A stretch of 64,000 nucleotides of DNA from Opitutia bacterium (GTDB taxonomy: Bacteria; Verrucomicrobiota; Verrucomicrobiia; Opitutales; T3Sed10-336). This document shows positions 18,074 through 27,434 of the stretch, piece by piece. How positions within the stretch are numbered: position 1 is the stretch's first letter; each line of letters begins with the position of its first letter. The notes under the pieces are model-generated. The model made no database searches, had not been told where the DNA came from, and saw nothing but the letters and a program-made list of their open reading frames with translations. The position numbers and the translations under genes were made by a program. The DNA lies in assembly GCA_003566885.1 (NCBI GenBank), contig PXBO01000052.1, forward strand, positions 1 to 64,000, in the 5' to 3' direction.

Positions 18074-19435
18074 TTAGCGGTTGGGCCCGGCGATTTCCTC
18101 CAGGCGCTCGTCCAGCGCGTCGCGTGAAAACCAGCGTCCGTGCCGGACGACTCCTTCGATGGCCTGGGCGTTGGCGAGGTCTTCCAGGGGATTGGCGCGC
18201 AAGAGGACCAGGTCGGCTTTGAAGCCCTCGGCGATTTTGCCGAAGACGTCTTCCTCGCCGAGGTACTTGGCGGGATTGACCGTGCCGGTTACCAAGACCT
18301 CGTACGGAGTGAGGCCGGCGCTTTCCATGACCGCCATTTCACGGTGAACGGAGAAGCCGGGGACGTTGAACCATTGCGGTGCATCCGAGCCGAGGAGGAG
18401 GCCGGCGCCGGCGTCGTGCAGCGCTTTGATAAGATCGAGTCGAACCTGGATGAAGGCATCGCCCGCTTCCTGGTCGTAATGGCTTTCATTACGAAAATTG
18501 GTCACCCAGTTTATCCAGCCATCGACGATGTTCTGCGGCATGTACCTGAACTCGGACCGTTCCTCGCGAACCGTTTCCAGGTCCACCGCGAAGGCGCTGT
18601 GGATGATGGTTTCAGTCGGCACGTTCCACACCCCGGCTTCTTTGGTTTTTTCCACGATAGCCTGGAGGCGGTCCGGCTGGGCGTAGGGCGCCAGGCGGTA
18701 GCCGAAGAAACCGCCGTCGACGCCTTCGGTTTCCTCGGGGTCCACCAGGGTCGGCATGTAGGCGTCGAAGTGATCGATGGTGGAGTAACCGGCTTCGAGA
18801 GCCCGGGGAACCCCGACCGAGCCCGGGACGTGACCGGAGAATTCGATGTTGGCGGCGTGGGCGGCTTCCGCCATGGCGTTGAAGGCGTCCAGCGGCATGC
18901 CCCAGAAGATCTTGAGCAAATCGTAGCCGGCCTCGGCCTGCTGCCGCGCGATACGGATCCCGTCGGCCGGAGTCTGCACGTTGCCGCCGAGCCCGGGACC
19001 CGCTGAAATCAGACGGGGTCCGTCGACGGACCCGTCGGCCAGTTGCTGACGCAATTGCAGGTGCACCGGAGCTCCCAGCATGCTGCGCGCCAGGGTGACC
19101 CCGTTGGCCAGGTACAGAAAGGCCACATCTTCGCGGTACTGCCGGTCATCGCCCTGACCCGGCATGTGAGCGTGCATTTCCGCCAGGCCGGGCATGAGGT
19201 AGTGGCCTTCGGCCTCGATCACCTGGGCGCCGCCGGGAACGTCGGCATCAGCTTCCGGGGCGATGCTCACGATGCGTCCGGCATCGATCACCACGGTTTG
19301 GCCCCGCAGGACGCGTTCCTCGTCCATCGGGATTACGTTGACTCCGGTGAAAACCAGCGTTCCTTGGGATCGGAGGTCGGTGAGTCCCAGAAACACGAGG
19401 ACGATGGCGACGAGGGTAAAGCGTGAGGCTGTCAT
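18074..19435 (-). CDS. Exported metal-dependent amidohydrolase
   Basis: From the ATG at 19435 the protein has 453 residues. It starts with a signal peptide (TASRFTLVAIVLVFLGLTD) and has the imidazolonepropionase-like amidohydrolase fold. Metal ligands are visible: HAH at residues 88-90, the bridging Lys in YDLLKIFWG, then His in FSGHVPG and TIDHFDAY and Asp in LLGSDAPQW. The C-terminal strand set (GKIAEGFKADLVLLRANPLED) is typical. Substrates of such periplasmic members, often cyclic amides or peptides, are mostly unproven. The longer frame from 19477 lacks sense upstream, whereas AGGAA precedes 19435. It is transcribed away from the ThuA gene. Confidence 0.88.
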   Translation of the reverse strand: MTASRFTLVAIVLVFLGLTDLRSQGTLVFTGVNVIPMDEERVLRGQTVVIDAGRIVSIAPEADADVPGGAQVIEAEGHYLMPGLAEMHAHMPGQGDDRQYREDVAFLYLANGVTLARSMLGAPVHLQLRQQLADGSVDGPRLISAGPGLGGNVQTPADGIRIARQQAEAGYDLLKIFWGMPLDAFNAMAEAAHAANIEFSGHVPGSVGVPRALEAGYSTIDHFDAYMPTLVDPEETEGVDGGFFGYRLAPYAQPDRLQAIVEKTKEAGVWNVPTETIIHSAFAVDLETVREERSEFRYMPQNIVDGWINWVTNFRNESHYDQEAGDAFIQVRLDLIKALHDAGAGLLLGSDAPQWFNVPGFSVHREMAVMESAGLTPYEVLVTGTVNPAKYLGEEDVFGKIAEGFKADLVLLRANPLEDLANAQAIEGVVRHGRWFSRDALDERLEEIAGPNR

Positions 19436-19598
19436 GGTTGCGTTCCTTTCGGTAGTTCGGTTAAACGTCGGGCGCAAGCGGTTGTTCGCAAGCAGGATGC
19501 CTTTTATTCTGGCGAAATTTGCCGGCAGGTCAAGCGGGGACTCCTGATTGTGTTTTTGCTGGCGAAGCTAAATGGGGTTTGCTACGGTTTCGATTATT

Positions 19599-20528
19599 AT
19601 GAAATTCAATCCCACTATTGATGAGTTGCGCCGGCGGCCCGGCGCATGGTTGTTTGCGCTGGCCGGCGCGCTATACATCACCGGGGGGCTTCCTGTTGCG
19701 GTTGAGGCGTCCGAGGCGCAGGATGACGAAGTAAAAAAGCTGGTGCTGGTGGCTGGAAACCCGAGTCACGGCCGCGGCCAGCACGAACACAACGCGGGGG
19801 TGCGGCTCTTCAAGGATTGTCTGGATGATTTTCCGGGACTTGAGGTGACGGCCCACTACAACGGCTGGCCGGAAGACGAGAATGCCTTTGCCGAAGCCGA
19901 CGCGATCCTGATTTACATGGACGGAGGAGGCGGGCACCCGATTCTTCGTCGCCAACGTCAGGAGCAAATGGCGGAATTGATGGAACGCGGGGTGGGGCTG
20001 GCAGCCTTCCATTACGCGGTGGAGGTGCCCGCGGATCCGGCGGGCGATCATTTTCAGGATTGGATCGGCGGGTTTTACGAGACCAATTTTTCGGTCAACC
20101 CGATCTGGACCGCCGAATTTAAAGAGTTTCCGGACCATCCGATAACCCGGGGAGTGGAGCCTTTCGCTATCCGCGACGAATGGTACTTCAATATTCGTTT
20201 TCGCCCCGAAATGGAAGGGGTGGTGTCCATTCTGCAGGCCACGCCATCGGACGACACTCGTGGCGGCCCCTACGTTCACCCGCAAGGCCCGTATCCGCAT
20301 ATCGTCGAGGCCAGCGGCCGGGCGGAAACCCTTGCCTGGGCGGTGGAACGCGAGAACGGAGGCCGTGGTTTCGGCTTTACCGGAGGACATTTTCATCAAA
20401 ACTGGGGCGATCCGAATTTTCGCAAAATCGCGTTGAATGCACTGGTTTGGATTACCGGCGCCGAGGTCCCTGAGAATGGTGTTGCCTGCACGGTGACCGA
20501 AGAATATCTCGAAGCTCATCTCGATTGA
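19599..20528 (+). CDS. ThuA-like exported protein
   Basis: The protein has 309 residues from the ATG at 19599; an in-frame ATG at 19572 would add nine. A signal-peptide-like helix (PGAWLFALAGALYITGGLPVAV) precedes a ThuA/glutamine-amidotransferase-like fold: LVLVAGNPSHGRGQHEHNAG, ADAILIYMDGGGGHP, VGLAAFHYAVEVP near residue 140 and GRGFGFTGGHFHQNW near 265. ThuA proteins are linked to trehalose and other sugar catabolism. In PVC bacteria they are often exported next to sugar oxidoreductases and isomerases, as here. The reaction is not established. The isomerase gene starts 29 bases downstream. Confidence 0.87.
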   Translation: MKFNPTIDELRRRPGAWLFALAGALYITGGLPVAVEASEAQDDEVKKLVLVAGNPSHGRGQHEHNAGVRLFKDCLDDFPGLEVTAHYNGWPEDENAFAEADAILIYMDGGGGHPILRRQRQEQMAELMERGVGLAAFHYAVEVPADPAGDHFQDWIGGFYETNFSVNPIWTAEFKEFPDHPITRGVEPFAIRDEWYFNIRFRPEMEGVVSILQATPSDDTRGGPYVHPQGPYPHIVEASGRAETLAWAVERENGGRGFGFTGGHFHQNWGDPNFRKIALNALVWITGAEVPENGVACTVTEEYLEAHLD

Positions 20529-20557
20529 GTCGTGGCAACCTCGACCTTATAGACATT

Positions 20558-21553
20558 ATGAAAAGACACAACCTATCCGAAACCTCGTCATCATCGCCCA
20601 TCAGCCGTCGCGACATGCTGATTCGCAGCGCCGGGCTCCTGGCCGCCGGAGGCGCCGCGCTAACGGGCATCAGTCGTGCCTCCGCCGCCAACGGCCCGCA
20701 AAGCCGTCCGGAGGGACCGGCGGTGCGGAATGGACGCATCAAGCAATCGATCGTGCAATGGCCGTTTGAATATTTTGGCGAAAACTGGACCCTGGAACAG
20801 ACCTGCGAGGTCGCGAAGAGCCTGGGAGTGGACAGTATCGAGCTTCTCACCGCCGATCAGTTTCATATCGTGGCGGAACACGGCCTCACCTGCGCCATCG
20901 CGCAGATCAACATGGTGCCGGATCCGCCGTTTTTGCGCGGATTCAACAACCCTGATTTCTGGCCGGAGGTGATGGCGACCACCCGCGAAACCATCGAGGC
21001 CGCCGCCGAGTACGGCATTCCCAATGTGATTTGTTTCACCGGCTTCAGTGCCAAGGATCCCCACGACCCGAACAGCCCGGAGTGGGACCTCGACGAGGGC
21101 GCCCGCAACTGCATCGAGGGGCTCAAGCAAATCATCGGATTCGCCGAAGAAAAAGAGATCAACCTCTGCCTCGAGAATCTGAATACACGCGACGACAGCC
21201 ATCCCATGAAGGGACACCCGGGTTACCAGGGTGCCGAGACCGATTACTGCATCGAGATCATCAAGGGGGTGGGGTCACCGCGGATGAAGATGCTTTTCGA
21301 CATTTACCACGCTCAGATCATGGACGGCGATATCATCCGTCGCATTCACGAGCACGCCGAATACATCGGACACGTCCATACCGCCGGAAACCCCGGACGA
21401 CACGAACTGGACGACACCCAGGAGCTGAACTACCGTCCGATGATGGAAGCCCTCCTGGAGGTCGGCTACACCGGCTACGTCGGCCAGGAATTCCTGCCCA
21501 CCCGCGATCCTTACCAGGGGCTTTACGAAGCCATTCGGTTGTGTGACGTCTGA
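20558..21553 (+). CDS. Tat-exported sugar phosphate isomerase/epimerase-like TIM barrel
   Basis: From the ATG at 20558 the protein has 331 residues. It opens with a Tat signal (SRRDMLIRSAGLLAAGGAAL) and then the xylose-isomerase-like AP-endonuclease-2 fold. Metal and active-site elements of the hydroxypyruvate-isomerase group are present: CLENLN (Glu), MLFDIYHAQIMDGD (Asp/His), GHVHTAGNPGRHELDD and GYTGYVGQEFLP (final Glu). Export of this family is common in Verrucomicrobiota; the substrate is presumably a keto-sugar. An upstream TTG frame start at 20525 overlaps the ThuA stop but is unlikely. The ThuA/isomerase pair looks like one sugar-oxidation unit. Confidence 0.88.
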   Translation: MKRHNLSETSSSSPISRRDMLIRSAGLLAAGGAALTGISRASAANGPQSRPEGPAVRNGRIKQSIVQWPFEYFGENWTLEQTCEVAKSLGVDSIELLTADQFHIVAEHGLTCAIAQINMVPDPPFLRGFNNPDFWPEVMATTRETIEAAAEYGIPNVICFTGFSAKDPHDPNSPEWDLDEGARNCIEGLKQIIGFAEEKEINLCLENLNTRDDSHPMKGHPGYQGAETDYCIEIIKGVGSPRMKMLFDIYHAQIMDGDIIRRIHEHAEYIGHVHTAGNPGRHELDDTQELNYRPMMEALLEVGYTGYVGQEFLPTRDPYQGLYEAIRLCDV

Positions 21554-21580
21554 TCTGCTCGATTGATCTCCCGTTTTGGG

Positions 21581-21733
21581 GTTACACTTCTCGTCATCAA
21601 GTTTTCAGATTTTCGTTTGTGGCGTCGCCGCTTGCGGCGGCCCTCGAGACACCGGCCCGCGCGAGCGCGGACGCCACATGAGTTCCGCTACCGCAGTCTG
21701 ATTTTCGCAAAACTCGATGACGGGGAGTATAGT
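21581..21733 (+). repeat. Family-1 intergenic element, copy C, with both ends
   Basis: This is the most complete copy. The left end is GTTACACTTCTCGTCATCAAG plus TTTTCAGATTTTCG in two stretches. The centre is GTCGCCGCTTGCGGCGGCC and CACCGGCCCGCGCGAGCG. The right end, read in reverse complement, is CTATACTCCCCGTCATCGAG plus TTTTGCGAAAATC. The ends are therefore imperfect terminal inverted repeats of about 34 bp on a 153-bp unit without coding capacity. Confidence 0.75.
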
Positions 21734-21736
21734 AGC

Positions 21737-21774
21737 GAAAGAGGCGTTCGACTCTCATGTCGAACGCCTCTTTC
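21737..21774. terminator. Bidirectional hairpin terminator between converging genes
   Basis: A perfect 16-bp stem (GAAAGAGGCGTTCGAC and its complement) closes a 6-base loop (TCTCAT) between the isomerase gene and the beta-helix gene. The outer stem is GAAAGAG/CTCTTTC, so either strand ends the hairpin with a pyrimidine-rich tail, as expected for a two-way terminator. Confidence 0.7.
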
Positions 21775-21822
21775 ACTGCTATTTGGCAAGGGTCACTGTG
21801 GTTTCGCCGCTTTCAATCCGGC

Positions 21823-23205
21823 TCAGGGGGTTGCAATGGTGATGTCGCGTCCTTCGTTTTCTTCGACCGGGCCACGGGTGATGATCGTGCAGTTTTCGGC
21901 CTGGGCGGCGATGATGACGGGCATGGTGGTTTCGTTTATGAGCGTCAGGTTGCGAGCGGGACGGCGGCCGTAGGGAGACATGGCTTCGCCGGCGCCGGGT
22001 TGGGAGTAGGCGACCAGGATGGGGACGGGGAGGGTGCGGTTTTCGTCGCCGGCGGGACGAATGACGACGTTGTGGCCGGATCCGTGAATGGTGGCCAGGC
22101 CGTGGACGGTCATGTTGGTTTCCTCCGGCAGGAGTTCCAGTTCCACCGTGGCATTGTCGCCTTCGAGAAAAAGCAGCGGCCCGTAGCGCGCGTCGCCGCG
22201 GCTGTTGATGACCTGGGCGTCACTTGATACCCAAAACCCGCGTTCGCAGCCGATGGCGGCGCTGTTCTCCACATGAACCCCTCCCTGGGTGCGCAGTTCG
22301 AAACCGCCGCGCATGTAGCGGGCGGTGCAGTTGATGAAGGTGAGGTTCTCGGCTTGGGAATAGGTGCGAAAACCGTCTTCGGCAAGGGACTTCATGTAAC
22401 CGGGCGTCACGCGATGCTCGCCGTCGCGGTTGCGGTATTCGGAGCGGAATTCCACCTCGTAGGCGGGGCCTGAGGTTTCGGCCAGCATATCGTCGGTCGA
22501 ACGCATCACCCCCTCCACGTAACAATCCTCGAAGTAGTGATTGTTGCCGCCCTGGATGAAATACCCGTGCCCGTAGGAGCGCATGAACAGACGGCATCCG
22601 ATGAGGGTGGCGCTCTCGCCGGTGATCAGCACGCCGCTGTGTTTGCGGTGATGGATCACCGGGCTGCCGCCTTTGCCGAAAAGGTCGCCGTAGCCGTAGG
22701 GAAAAGAGCCCTGCACCCAGAAAGCGCAATCGCGCAGGGTGTTGCGGTCGCCGGAAATGCGGAGCAGTTCTCCGGCGGCCGAGGTCCCGTTGCCGACGGT
22801 GGTGATATTCAGTCCGATGATTTCATTGTCGTCGCCGGATACGATGAACTCCGGATTGTGGATCGGCGCGCGAAGCGCCTGTCGCAGGGCGGTGTCGACT
22901 TCGATGGTGACCCCGTTCAGATGGAAGACGTTGTCGCTGCCGCTGAAGCTGAGGAATTGCAACTCGCCGCGCTCGCGACGTTCCGACATGGTTTCGAGCG
23001 GAAGGTAGTCGGAGACCGCATACAGTCCGGGTTGCATAATAATCGTATTGCCGCTTTCCCCGGCGTAGCGGTCCAACTCCTCCAGGCTGGAAATACGAAT
23101 GGGTTCCGCGCCTTGAATGCAGGAGGCGGAGACGGCCATCCCGATAATCAGCACAAAAGGCGCAAGGGTTTGTTTGTAGGAAAGAAGTGCGTTTATTTGT
23201 TTCAT
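21823..23205 (-). CDS. Secreted right-handed beta-helix protein, polysaccharide-lyase-like
   Basis: The start at 23205 gives 460 residues with a signal peptide (MKQINALLSYKQTLAPFVLIIGMAVSASC in two parts); the Cys after VSAS could be lipidated. The same frame stays open far upstream only because it shadows the symporter gene. The body is a parallel beta-helix: repeated short strands around N/D/G turns (HNPEFIVSGDDNEIIGLNI, SGDRNTLRDCAFWV, NNHYFEDCYVEGV, QAENLTFINCTARY). This is the fold of pectate and alginate lyases, but I cannot assign catalytic residues. It is the last gene of a leftward cluster with a symporter and a GH36-like enzyme. Confidence 0.75.
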   Translation of the reverse strand: MKQINALLSYKQTLAPFVLIIGMAVSASCIQGAEPIRISSLEELDRYAGESGNTIIMQPGLYAVSDYLPLETMSERRERGELQFLSFSGSDNVFHLNGVTIEVDTALRQALRAPIHNPEFIVSGDDNEIIGLNITTVGNGTSAAGELLRISGDRNTLRDCAFWVQGSFPYGYGDLFGKGGSPVIHHRKHSGVLITGESATLIGCRLFMRSYGHGYFIQGGNNHYFEDCYVEGVMRSTDDMLAETSGPAYEVEFRSEYRNRDGEHRVTPGYMKSLAEDGFRTYSQAENLTFINCTARYMRGGFELRTQGGVHVENSAAIGCERGFWVSSDAQVINSRGDARYGPLLFLEGDNATVELELLPEETNMTVHGLATIHGSGHNVVIRPAGDENRTLPVPILVAYSQPGAGEAMSPYGRRPARNLTLINETTMPVIIAAQAENCTIITRGPVEENEGRDITIATP

Positions 23206-23246
23206 TGCAGTGTTAGGTTTGGACGTTGTGACGGGAGATGAGGGAC

Positions 23247-25076
23247 TCACGCGGCGTTTTCGTTCGTTGATCCGGCGGCCTTGTTGCTCTTCGGGTCCTT
23301 GCGTTTGGAAATTGCGTAGAACCATAATCCCAATCCGGCTATGGTTCCGCCGCAAAAAAGAAAGGCCGCCCGGCCCCACAGTGGATTGGGCAGGAGCATA
23401 AGCAGCAGAATAAACCCGCCGTAGGCCATGCAGACCATGCTGATGACCCGATATTGGACGCGATCTTCCTCCCATCCGGCCACGCCTTCGGCCTTCTGGT
23501 CGATAGGGGTGTGCATGTCGCGGAAGAACCGCTCGACCTCCTCCCGGTACGCGGGGGAGGTTCGTTTCCAAAAGAGCATGGAGAAAAGGAACCAGCTCAG
23601 ACAGACCGTGAAATTGGCGCCGGTGGTGATGGCCAGGCGGAGGTCCCTGACTTCTTCGGGTCCGAGTTCGGCGCCGCCGCGACCCTGCACCAGGGCTTGC
23701 AGGTTGGGCTCGGCGATCAGACCGGTGACGCCGAAAACGGGCAGGCCGTGCAACACCAGGAACATACCGAAACCGACCAGCACCGTGCTCCATCCCGCCC
23801 AGGGAGGGGTGCGTTTGATGAAGATCCCGAAGAATAGAGGCACCGCGGTCGGCAGGCCGACAATGGCCGATATCAGCAGAATCAGGTCGAAGAGCGGCAG
23901 GCTGGGGTATTGGGCGAAAATGAGTCCGACGATGATCTGGGAGGTGCCAAGGAGCAGGGTGAAGACTTTGCCCAGCCCGATTTGCCGGCTTTCGCTGATA
24001 TCGGGATTGATCACCTGACGATAGAAATTCCGCACGAGAATACCGGCGGCCCGGTTGAGACCGGTGTCCATGCTGGACATGGTTGCGGCGAAAATCGCGC
24101 ACGTCAGCAGGCCCAGCATGCCGGTGGGCAGCACTTCCATGGCCATGGCGACGTAGGCGGCTTCGGAGGGATTGTTCAGGTTCGGGTACTGCACGGCGAG
24201 GTCGGGGAGGACGATGCTCGCGGCCATGGCGGGGATGATGAACACCGGTGTGATGATCGTGGTGCCGAGAATGGAAATCACGATGGCTTTGCGCGCTTCG
24301 CGGCCGCTTTTCACGTAGATGAACTTCTGCGCGCCCTCGTTGATGCTGTTGGGCTGTATGGTCTGGGTGATGAGCAGTCCCAACATAAAAAGAATCAGGA
24401 CCCACGGCCGATTGAATTCGGTCCAGTCCAGGTGGGCGGCGGGGAGTTGCTCCAGCATTCCGGAGAGCCCGCCGACCTGCGGATGGACGAGTACCAGCAT
24501 CGCCATCACCACGGTAATGGTCAGAATCGTCATCATCTGCACGTAATCGCTGGCGATGACCGCCCAGGCGCCGCCAAATACGGCCATCACGGTGACCACG
24601 ACGCCGAGTGTGATGATGACCGTGAGCAGGTCCGCGCCGAAGACCACCGACATGAAGATTCCGATGGCGTAAAGCCCGATGCCTCCGAAAAGGATCCCGA
24701 AAGGAATGGGCATCCAGGTGAAAAACTGCTCGTTGGCCGGACCGAAGCGTTTGCGTACGGCCTCGACGATCGTGATCACCCGCATCTGACGAAAACGATG
24801 GGCGGTGAAGAAGAACGTGAAGATCAGGCCAACGATGTTCGCGCCGATGAGCGTGAAGAAAAAGGTTCCCTCAGTGTACGCTTTACCGGCCCCTCCGGTG
24901 AAGGTCCAGGCGCTGAACGTCATCACCCAGGCGGACGCTCCCACCATCCACCACAACATGCCGCCACCGGCCCGAAAGTAGTCGCTGGCCGTCTTGCTGA
25001 AGCGTTTGTAAACCGGCCCCAGCGCCAGAACAAAGGCGAGGTAGGTTGCGACAACGATGTAATCGACGATGGTCAT
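23247..25076 (-). CDS. Sodium:solute symporter (SSS family)
   Basis: The protein has 609 residues, a full-length member with about 13-14 hydrophobic helices. It starts MTIVDYIVVATYLAFVLALG, then FRAGGGMLWWMVGASAWVMTFSAWTFTGGAGKAY in two stretches around helix 2. The family-typical GGAWAVIASDYVQMM and CAIFAATMSSMDTGLNR (sodium-site Ser pair region) are present. A late soluble loop of about 75 residues (PAYREEVERFFRDMHTPID) is common in PVC members. It probably imports a monosaccharide, uronate or similar product with sodium. Its place between a lyase-like beta-helix protein and a GH36-like galactosidase supports uptake of glycan breakdown products. Confidence 0.92.
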   Translation of the reverse strand: MTIVDYIVVATYLAFVLALGPVYKRFSKTASDYFRAGGGMLWWMVGASAWVMTFSAWTFTGGAGKAYTEGTFFFTLIGANIVGLIFTFFFTAHRFRQMRVITIVEAVRKRFGPANEQFFTWMPIPFGILFGGIGLYAIGIFMSVVFGADLLTVIITLGVVVTVMAVFGGAWAVIASDYVQMMTILTITVVMAMLVLVHPQVGGLSGMLEQLPAAHLDWTEFNRPWVLILFMLGLLITQTIQPNSINEGAQKFIYVKSGREARKAIVISILGTTIITPVFIIPAMAASIVLPDLAVQYPNLNNPSEAAYVAMAMEVLPTGMLGLLTCAIFAATMSSMDTGLNRAAGILVRNFYRQVINPDISESRQIGLGKVFTLLLGTSQIIVGLIFAQYPSLPLFDLILLISAIVGLPTAVPLFFGIFIKRTPPWAGWSTVLVGFGMFLVLHGLPVFGVTGLIAEPNLQALVQGRGGAELGPEEVRDLRLAITTGANFTVCLSWFLFSMLFWKRTSPAYREEVERFFRDMHTPIDQKAEGVAGWEEDRVQYRVISMVCMAYGGFILLLMLLPNPLWGRAAFLFCGGTIAGLGLWFYAISKRKDPKSNKAAGSTNENAA

Positions 25077-25085
25077 TTTGTAAGA

Positions 25086-25165
25086 GTTATACCAGCTGGC
25101 AGGGGAAATCGATTCACTTGTGGCGTGTCCGCTTGAGGACGCCTCGCCGATGACAAAAGGCCTGC
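25086..25165 (+). repeat. Possible degenerate family-1 element
   Basis: GTTATACC followed by CTTGTGGCGTGTCCGCTTGAGGACGCC resembles the start and central hairpin of family 1, but the conserved GTTTTCGGAAT block is missing. It lies in the 166-base gap between the symporter and galactosidase genes, so I call it only tentatively. Confidence 0.35.
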
Positions 25166-25242
25166 CCGCAAAGCGCTCACAATACCGGCCCGCCGGGAAG
25201 ACAGCCCGGACAAAATGAGACCATTGATTACTTCATCATTGG

Positions 25243-27396
25243 TTACTGTTTCCATTCAAGCATGATCACATTGCCATGAAAGTCGCCGGGCGACTTCAGT
25301 TTGAGCGTCTGATTGTCGATCAAGGCTTCGGGTTCCGTAAGGGAACGGTTAATACGCCAGCGGCCCGGCGCCGGCGGTAGGGGGATCTCGAACTCGGCCG
25401 GCGATTCGGCGAAGGTATGAATCACAAGCAGCGCCTGTTGCCTATTGCTTCCGGCCCTCGCCACGGCCTGCCAGCCCCGCGGGTGACGCCAGCTTTCGCC
25501 GATCTGGCCGAATCGGCGGCTGCGTCCGTGTTTTATAATAGGGACGGCGAGACGGTACAGGCGTTGGGCGTGCCGGACGAGTTCCCATTGGTCTTCGCAA
25601 AGGCCGGCGATTCCCCCCGAGAGACACATTCGCCCCAGGAAGGTGGCTGAGAGACTGTAGGCCAGGCGTCGCAAGCTGTCCGAACGGTGCAGGACGGCCC
25701 AGATCTGAGACTGGCGGGGGAGCATAAGACGATGCAGGTTGGCGGCGATTATGGGGATTTCCACCGCTTCGTGGGCGTCGGAGAAGGAGGACATGGCGGT
25801 GCGTCCGAGCATGGATGGTTCCAGCCGGTGGCCGCCGGAGGCGCAGTTTTCGATCACCAGTCCCGGCAGGCGTTCGCGAAGGGTCGCGAGAAACCGGTAT
25901 CCGGCCAGAACCTGCCGGCGCAACCCTTCGCCCAGCGAATCGGGATGGTCTGATCCAATGCCGGCCGTCTCGTTGTAATCGATTTTCAGATACCCGAATC
26001 CGTCGCGTTCAAGACGGTCGATCACTTTTTCGACGAGGTAGCCGAAGGCCTTTGGATCGTTGAGGTCGAGGAATCGCCGCTCCCGCACCGTGATCGGCTG
26101 CCCGTCGCGTTGCAGGGTGTGCGCGGCCATTTGGTGGAAGGCGGTGGACTGCGAGCCCAGCGTTTCCATTTCGAACCAGAGTCCGGGAATCAGACCGGAT
26201 TCCCGGATGGCCGCCGCGGTTTTGTCGAGGCCGCCGGGAAAGAGGTCTTCGCTGGGTTTCCAGTCCCCGTGACCGCTGCTCCAATCCGTATCCTTCTCCT
26301 TGTACCAGCCGGCGTCGATCACCAGGTAGCGCACCTCGGAGCCTTTGAGCCGGTTGGCGATGGCGACGATTTTATCGTGACGCGGTTCGCCCCAGGTGGT
26401 GCACCATTCGTTGAAGACGATGGGCAGGTCGTGTTCGACCTCCGGATGCGTGTCCGCGGTCCGCTGCTGTACGGCGGTCATTCGGTCGCAGAGATCGTCG
26501 AGGTTGCCGGCGACGCAGGAGATGCAGGCGGGCGGAGTGGCGAGTGATTCGCCCGGCGCGAGGGATTTCATCCAGTGCCCGAACTCGCGGTCGGCCAGAC
26601 CGCCGGACAGGCAGACGTCGTCGTGTTGGCGGTAAACCTCCATCTGCCAGGAACCGGCCCAGGCGAGTTGCGCGCCCCAGAGGACCCTCGCTTCGGTGTC
26701 CTCGAGAGCCGCGAACGGGAACCATCGTCGTACTGGCAGGGTCCCGACCTGACCGAAACGCTCGCTGAAGGCTCCGGCGCCGCTCCAGGAACGTTCCAGG
26801 TGCAGGGCTTCGATGGATTGGGTGTCAAGGCGTCCCTCCGCGCTCCAGGCGGAGCGGAAACGGTGCACCCGCAGGTGGCCAGGGGCGTCGGTGGGATCAA
26901 ACGGGGTGATTCCGCCGAGGGAGAAGCTGCTGAGCATTTCGAGGGTGATCGGCTGGGTCGACCGGTTGTGGCAAACAGTAGAGACCTCGATGGCGGATTC
27001 GCCTGCAACCCAGGAGGTCCGGTGTTCGAGGGTGATGCCGGTGACGTCGCGTAGACGCGTGATCCTGGTGGTGCGTCGGTCTTCGGTCACGGTTTCGTGG
27101 GACACGTAACGGAACCGGTCCACCGATGGGCTGTTACGCATACTGTGCCCCTGGATGAAGGCGCCCGGATAGGGGTCGCCCAGAAGTTTGATCTGCACCA
27201 GTGAATCGATCTTTTCGGCCGGCGCCCCGTGTGGTCCCGGAGTTCCGGGAAGATGGGGAAGTCCGCCCAGGGTCATGCGACGCGGTTCCAGCGATGCTTC
27301 AAGTGCCGTGGGGAAAAGCTGGAATCCCAAACGCCCGCTCTCCGGGTCGTAAGGGAAGCGAACGGTGATGTCGGCAATGCGCAGGTCGGGAATCAT
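25243..27396 (-). CDS. GH36-like alpha-galactosidase family protein
   Basis: The protein has about 717 residues, normal for GH36. An N-terminal beta-sandwich (about 1-310) precedes the TIM barrel. Barrel motifs: LPIVFNEWCTTWGEP, YLVIDAGWYKEKDTDW, GLIPGLWFEMETLG, then FGYLKIDYNETAG, whose Asp is the expected nucleophile, and ENCASGGHRLEP. The Asp in SSFSDAHEAVEIP is the expected acid/base. A C-terminal sheet domain follows. No signal peptide is evident, so it likely works in the cytoplasm on imported galactosides, consistent with the symporter next to it. ATG 27396 is preferred over a TTG at 27405. It heads the leftward cluster. Confidence 0.9.
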   Translation of the reverse strand: MIPDLRIADITVRFPYDPESGRLGFQLFPTALEASLEPRRMTLGGLPHLPGTPGPHGAPAEKIDSLVQIKLLGDPYPGAFIQGHSMRNSPSVDRFRYVSHETVTEDRRTTRITRLRDVTGITLEHRTSWVAGESAIEVSTVCHNRSTQPITLEMLSSFSLGGITPFDPTDAPGHLRVHRFRSAWSAEGRLDTQSIEALHLERSWSGAGAFSERFGQVGTLPVRRWFPFAALEDTEARVLWGAQLAWAGSWQMEVYRQHDDVCLSGGLADREFGHWMKSLAPGESLATPPACISCVAGNLDDLCDRMTAVQQRTADTHPEVEHDLPIVFNEWCTTWGEPRHDKIVAIANRLKGSEVRYLVIDAGWYKEKDTDWSSGHGDWKPSEDLFPGGLDKTAAAIRESGLIPGLWFEMETLGSQSTAFHQMAAHTLQRDGQPITVRERRFLDLNDPKAFGYLVEKVIDRLERDGFGYLKIDYNETAGIGSDHPDSLGEGLRRQVLAGYRFLATLRERLPGLVIENCASGGHRLEPSMLGRTAMSSFSDAHEAVEIPIIAANLHRLMLPRQSQIWAVLHRSDSLRRLAYSLSATFLGRMCLSGGIAGLCEDQWELVRHAQRLYRLAVPIIKHGRSRRFGQIGESWRHPRGWQAVARAGSNRQQALLVIHTFAESPAEFEIPLPPAPGRWRINRSLTEPEALIDNQTLKLKSPGDFHGNVIMLEWKQ

Positions 27397-27434
27397 AAAC
27401 GGCAAGAGGAATAATGAAAGCCGGACGTGCAGGA

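Noticed and set aside
21823-24405. An 860-codon leftward frame continuing the beta-helix gene upstream
   Set aside because: The extra 400 codons are R/H/P-rich and antisense-like, lying over the symporter gene in another frame. The real protein begins with a signal peptide at 23205.
23910-25136. 408-codon rightward frame rich in H, D and G
   Set aside because: Antisense to the symporter; its composition mirrors reversed hydrophobic codons.
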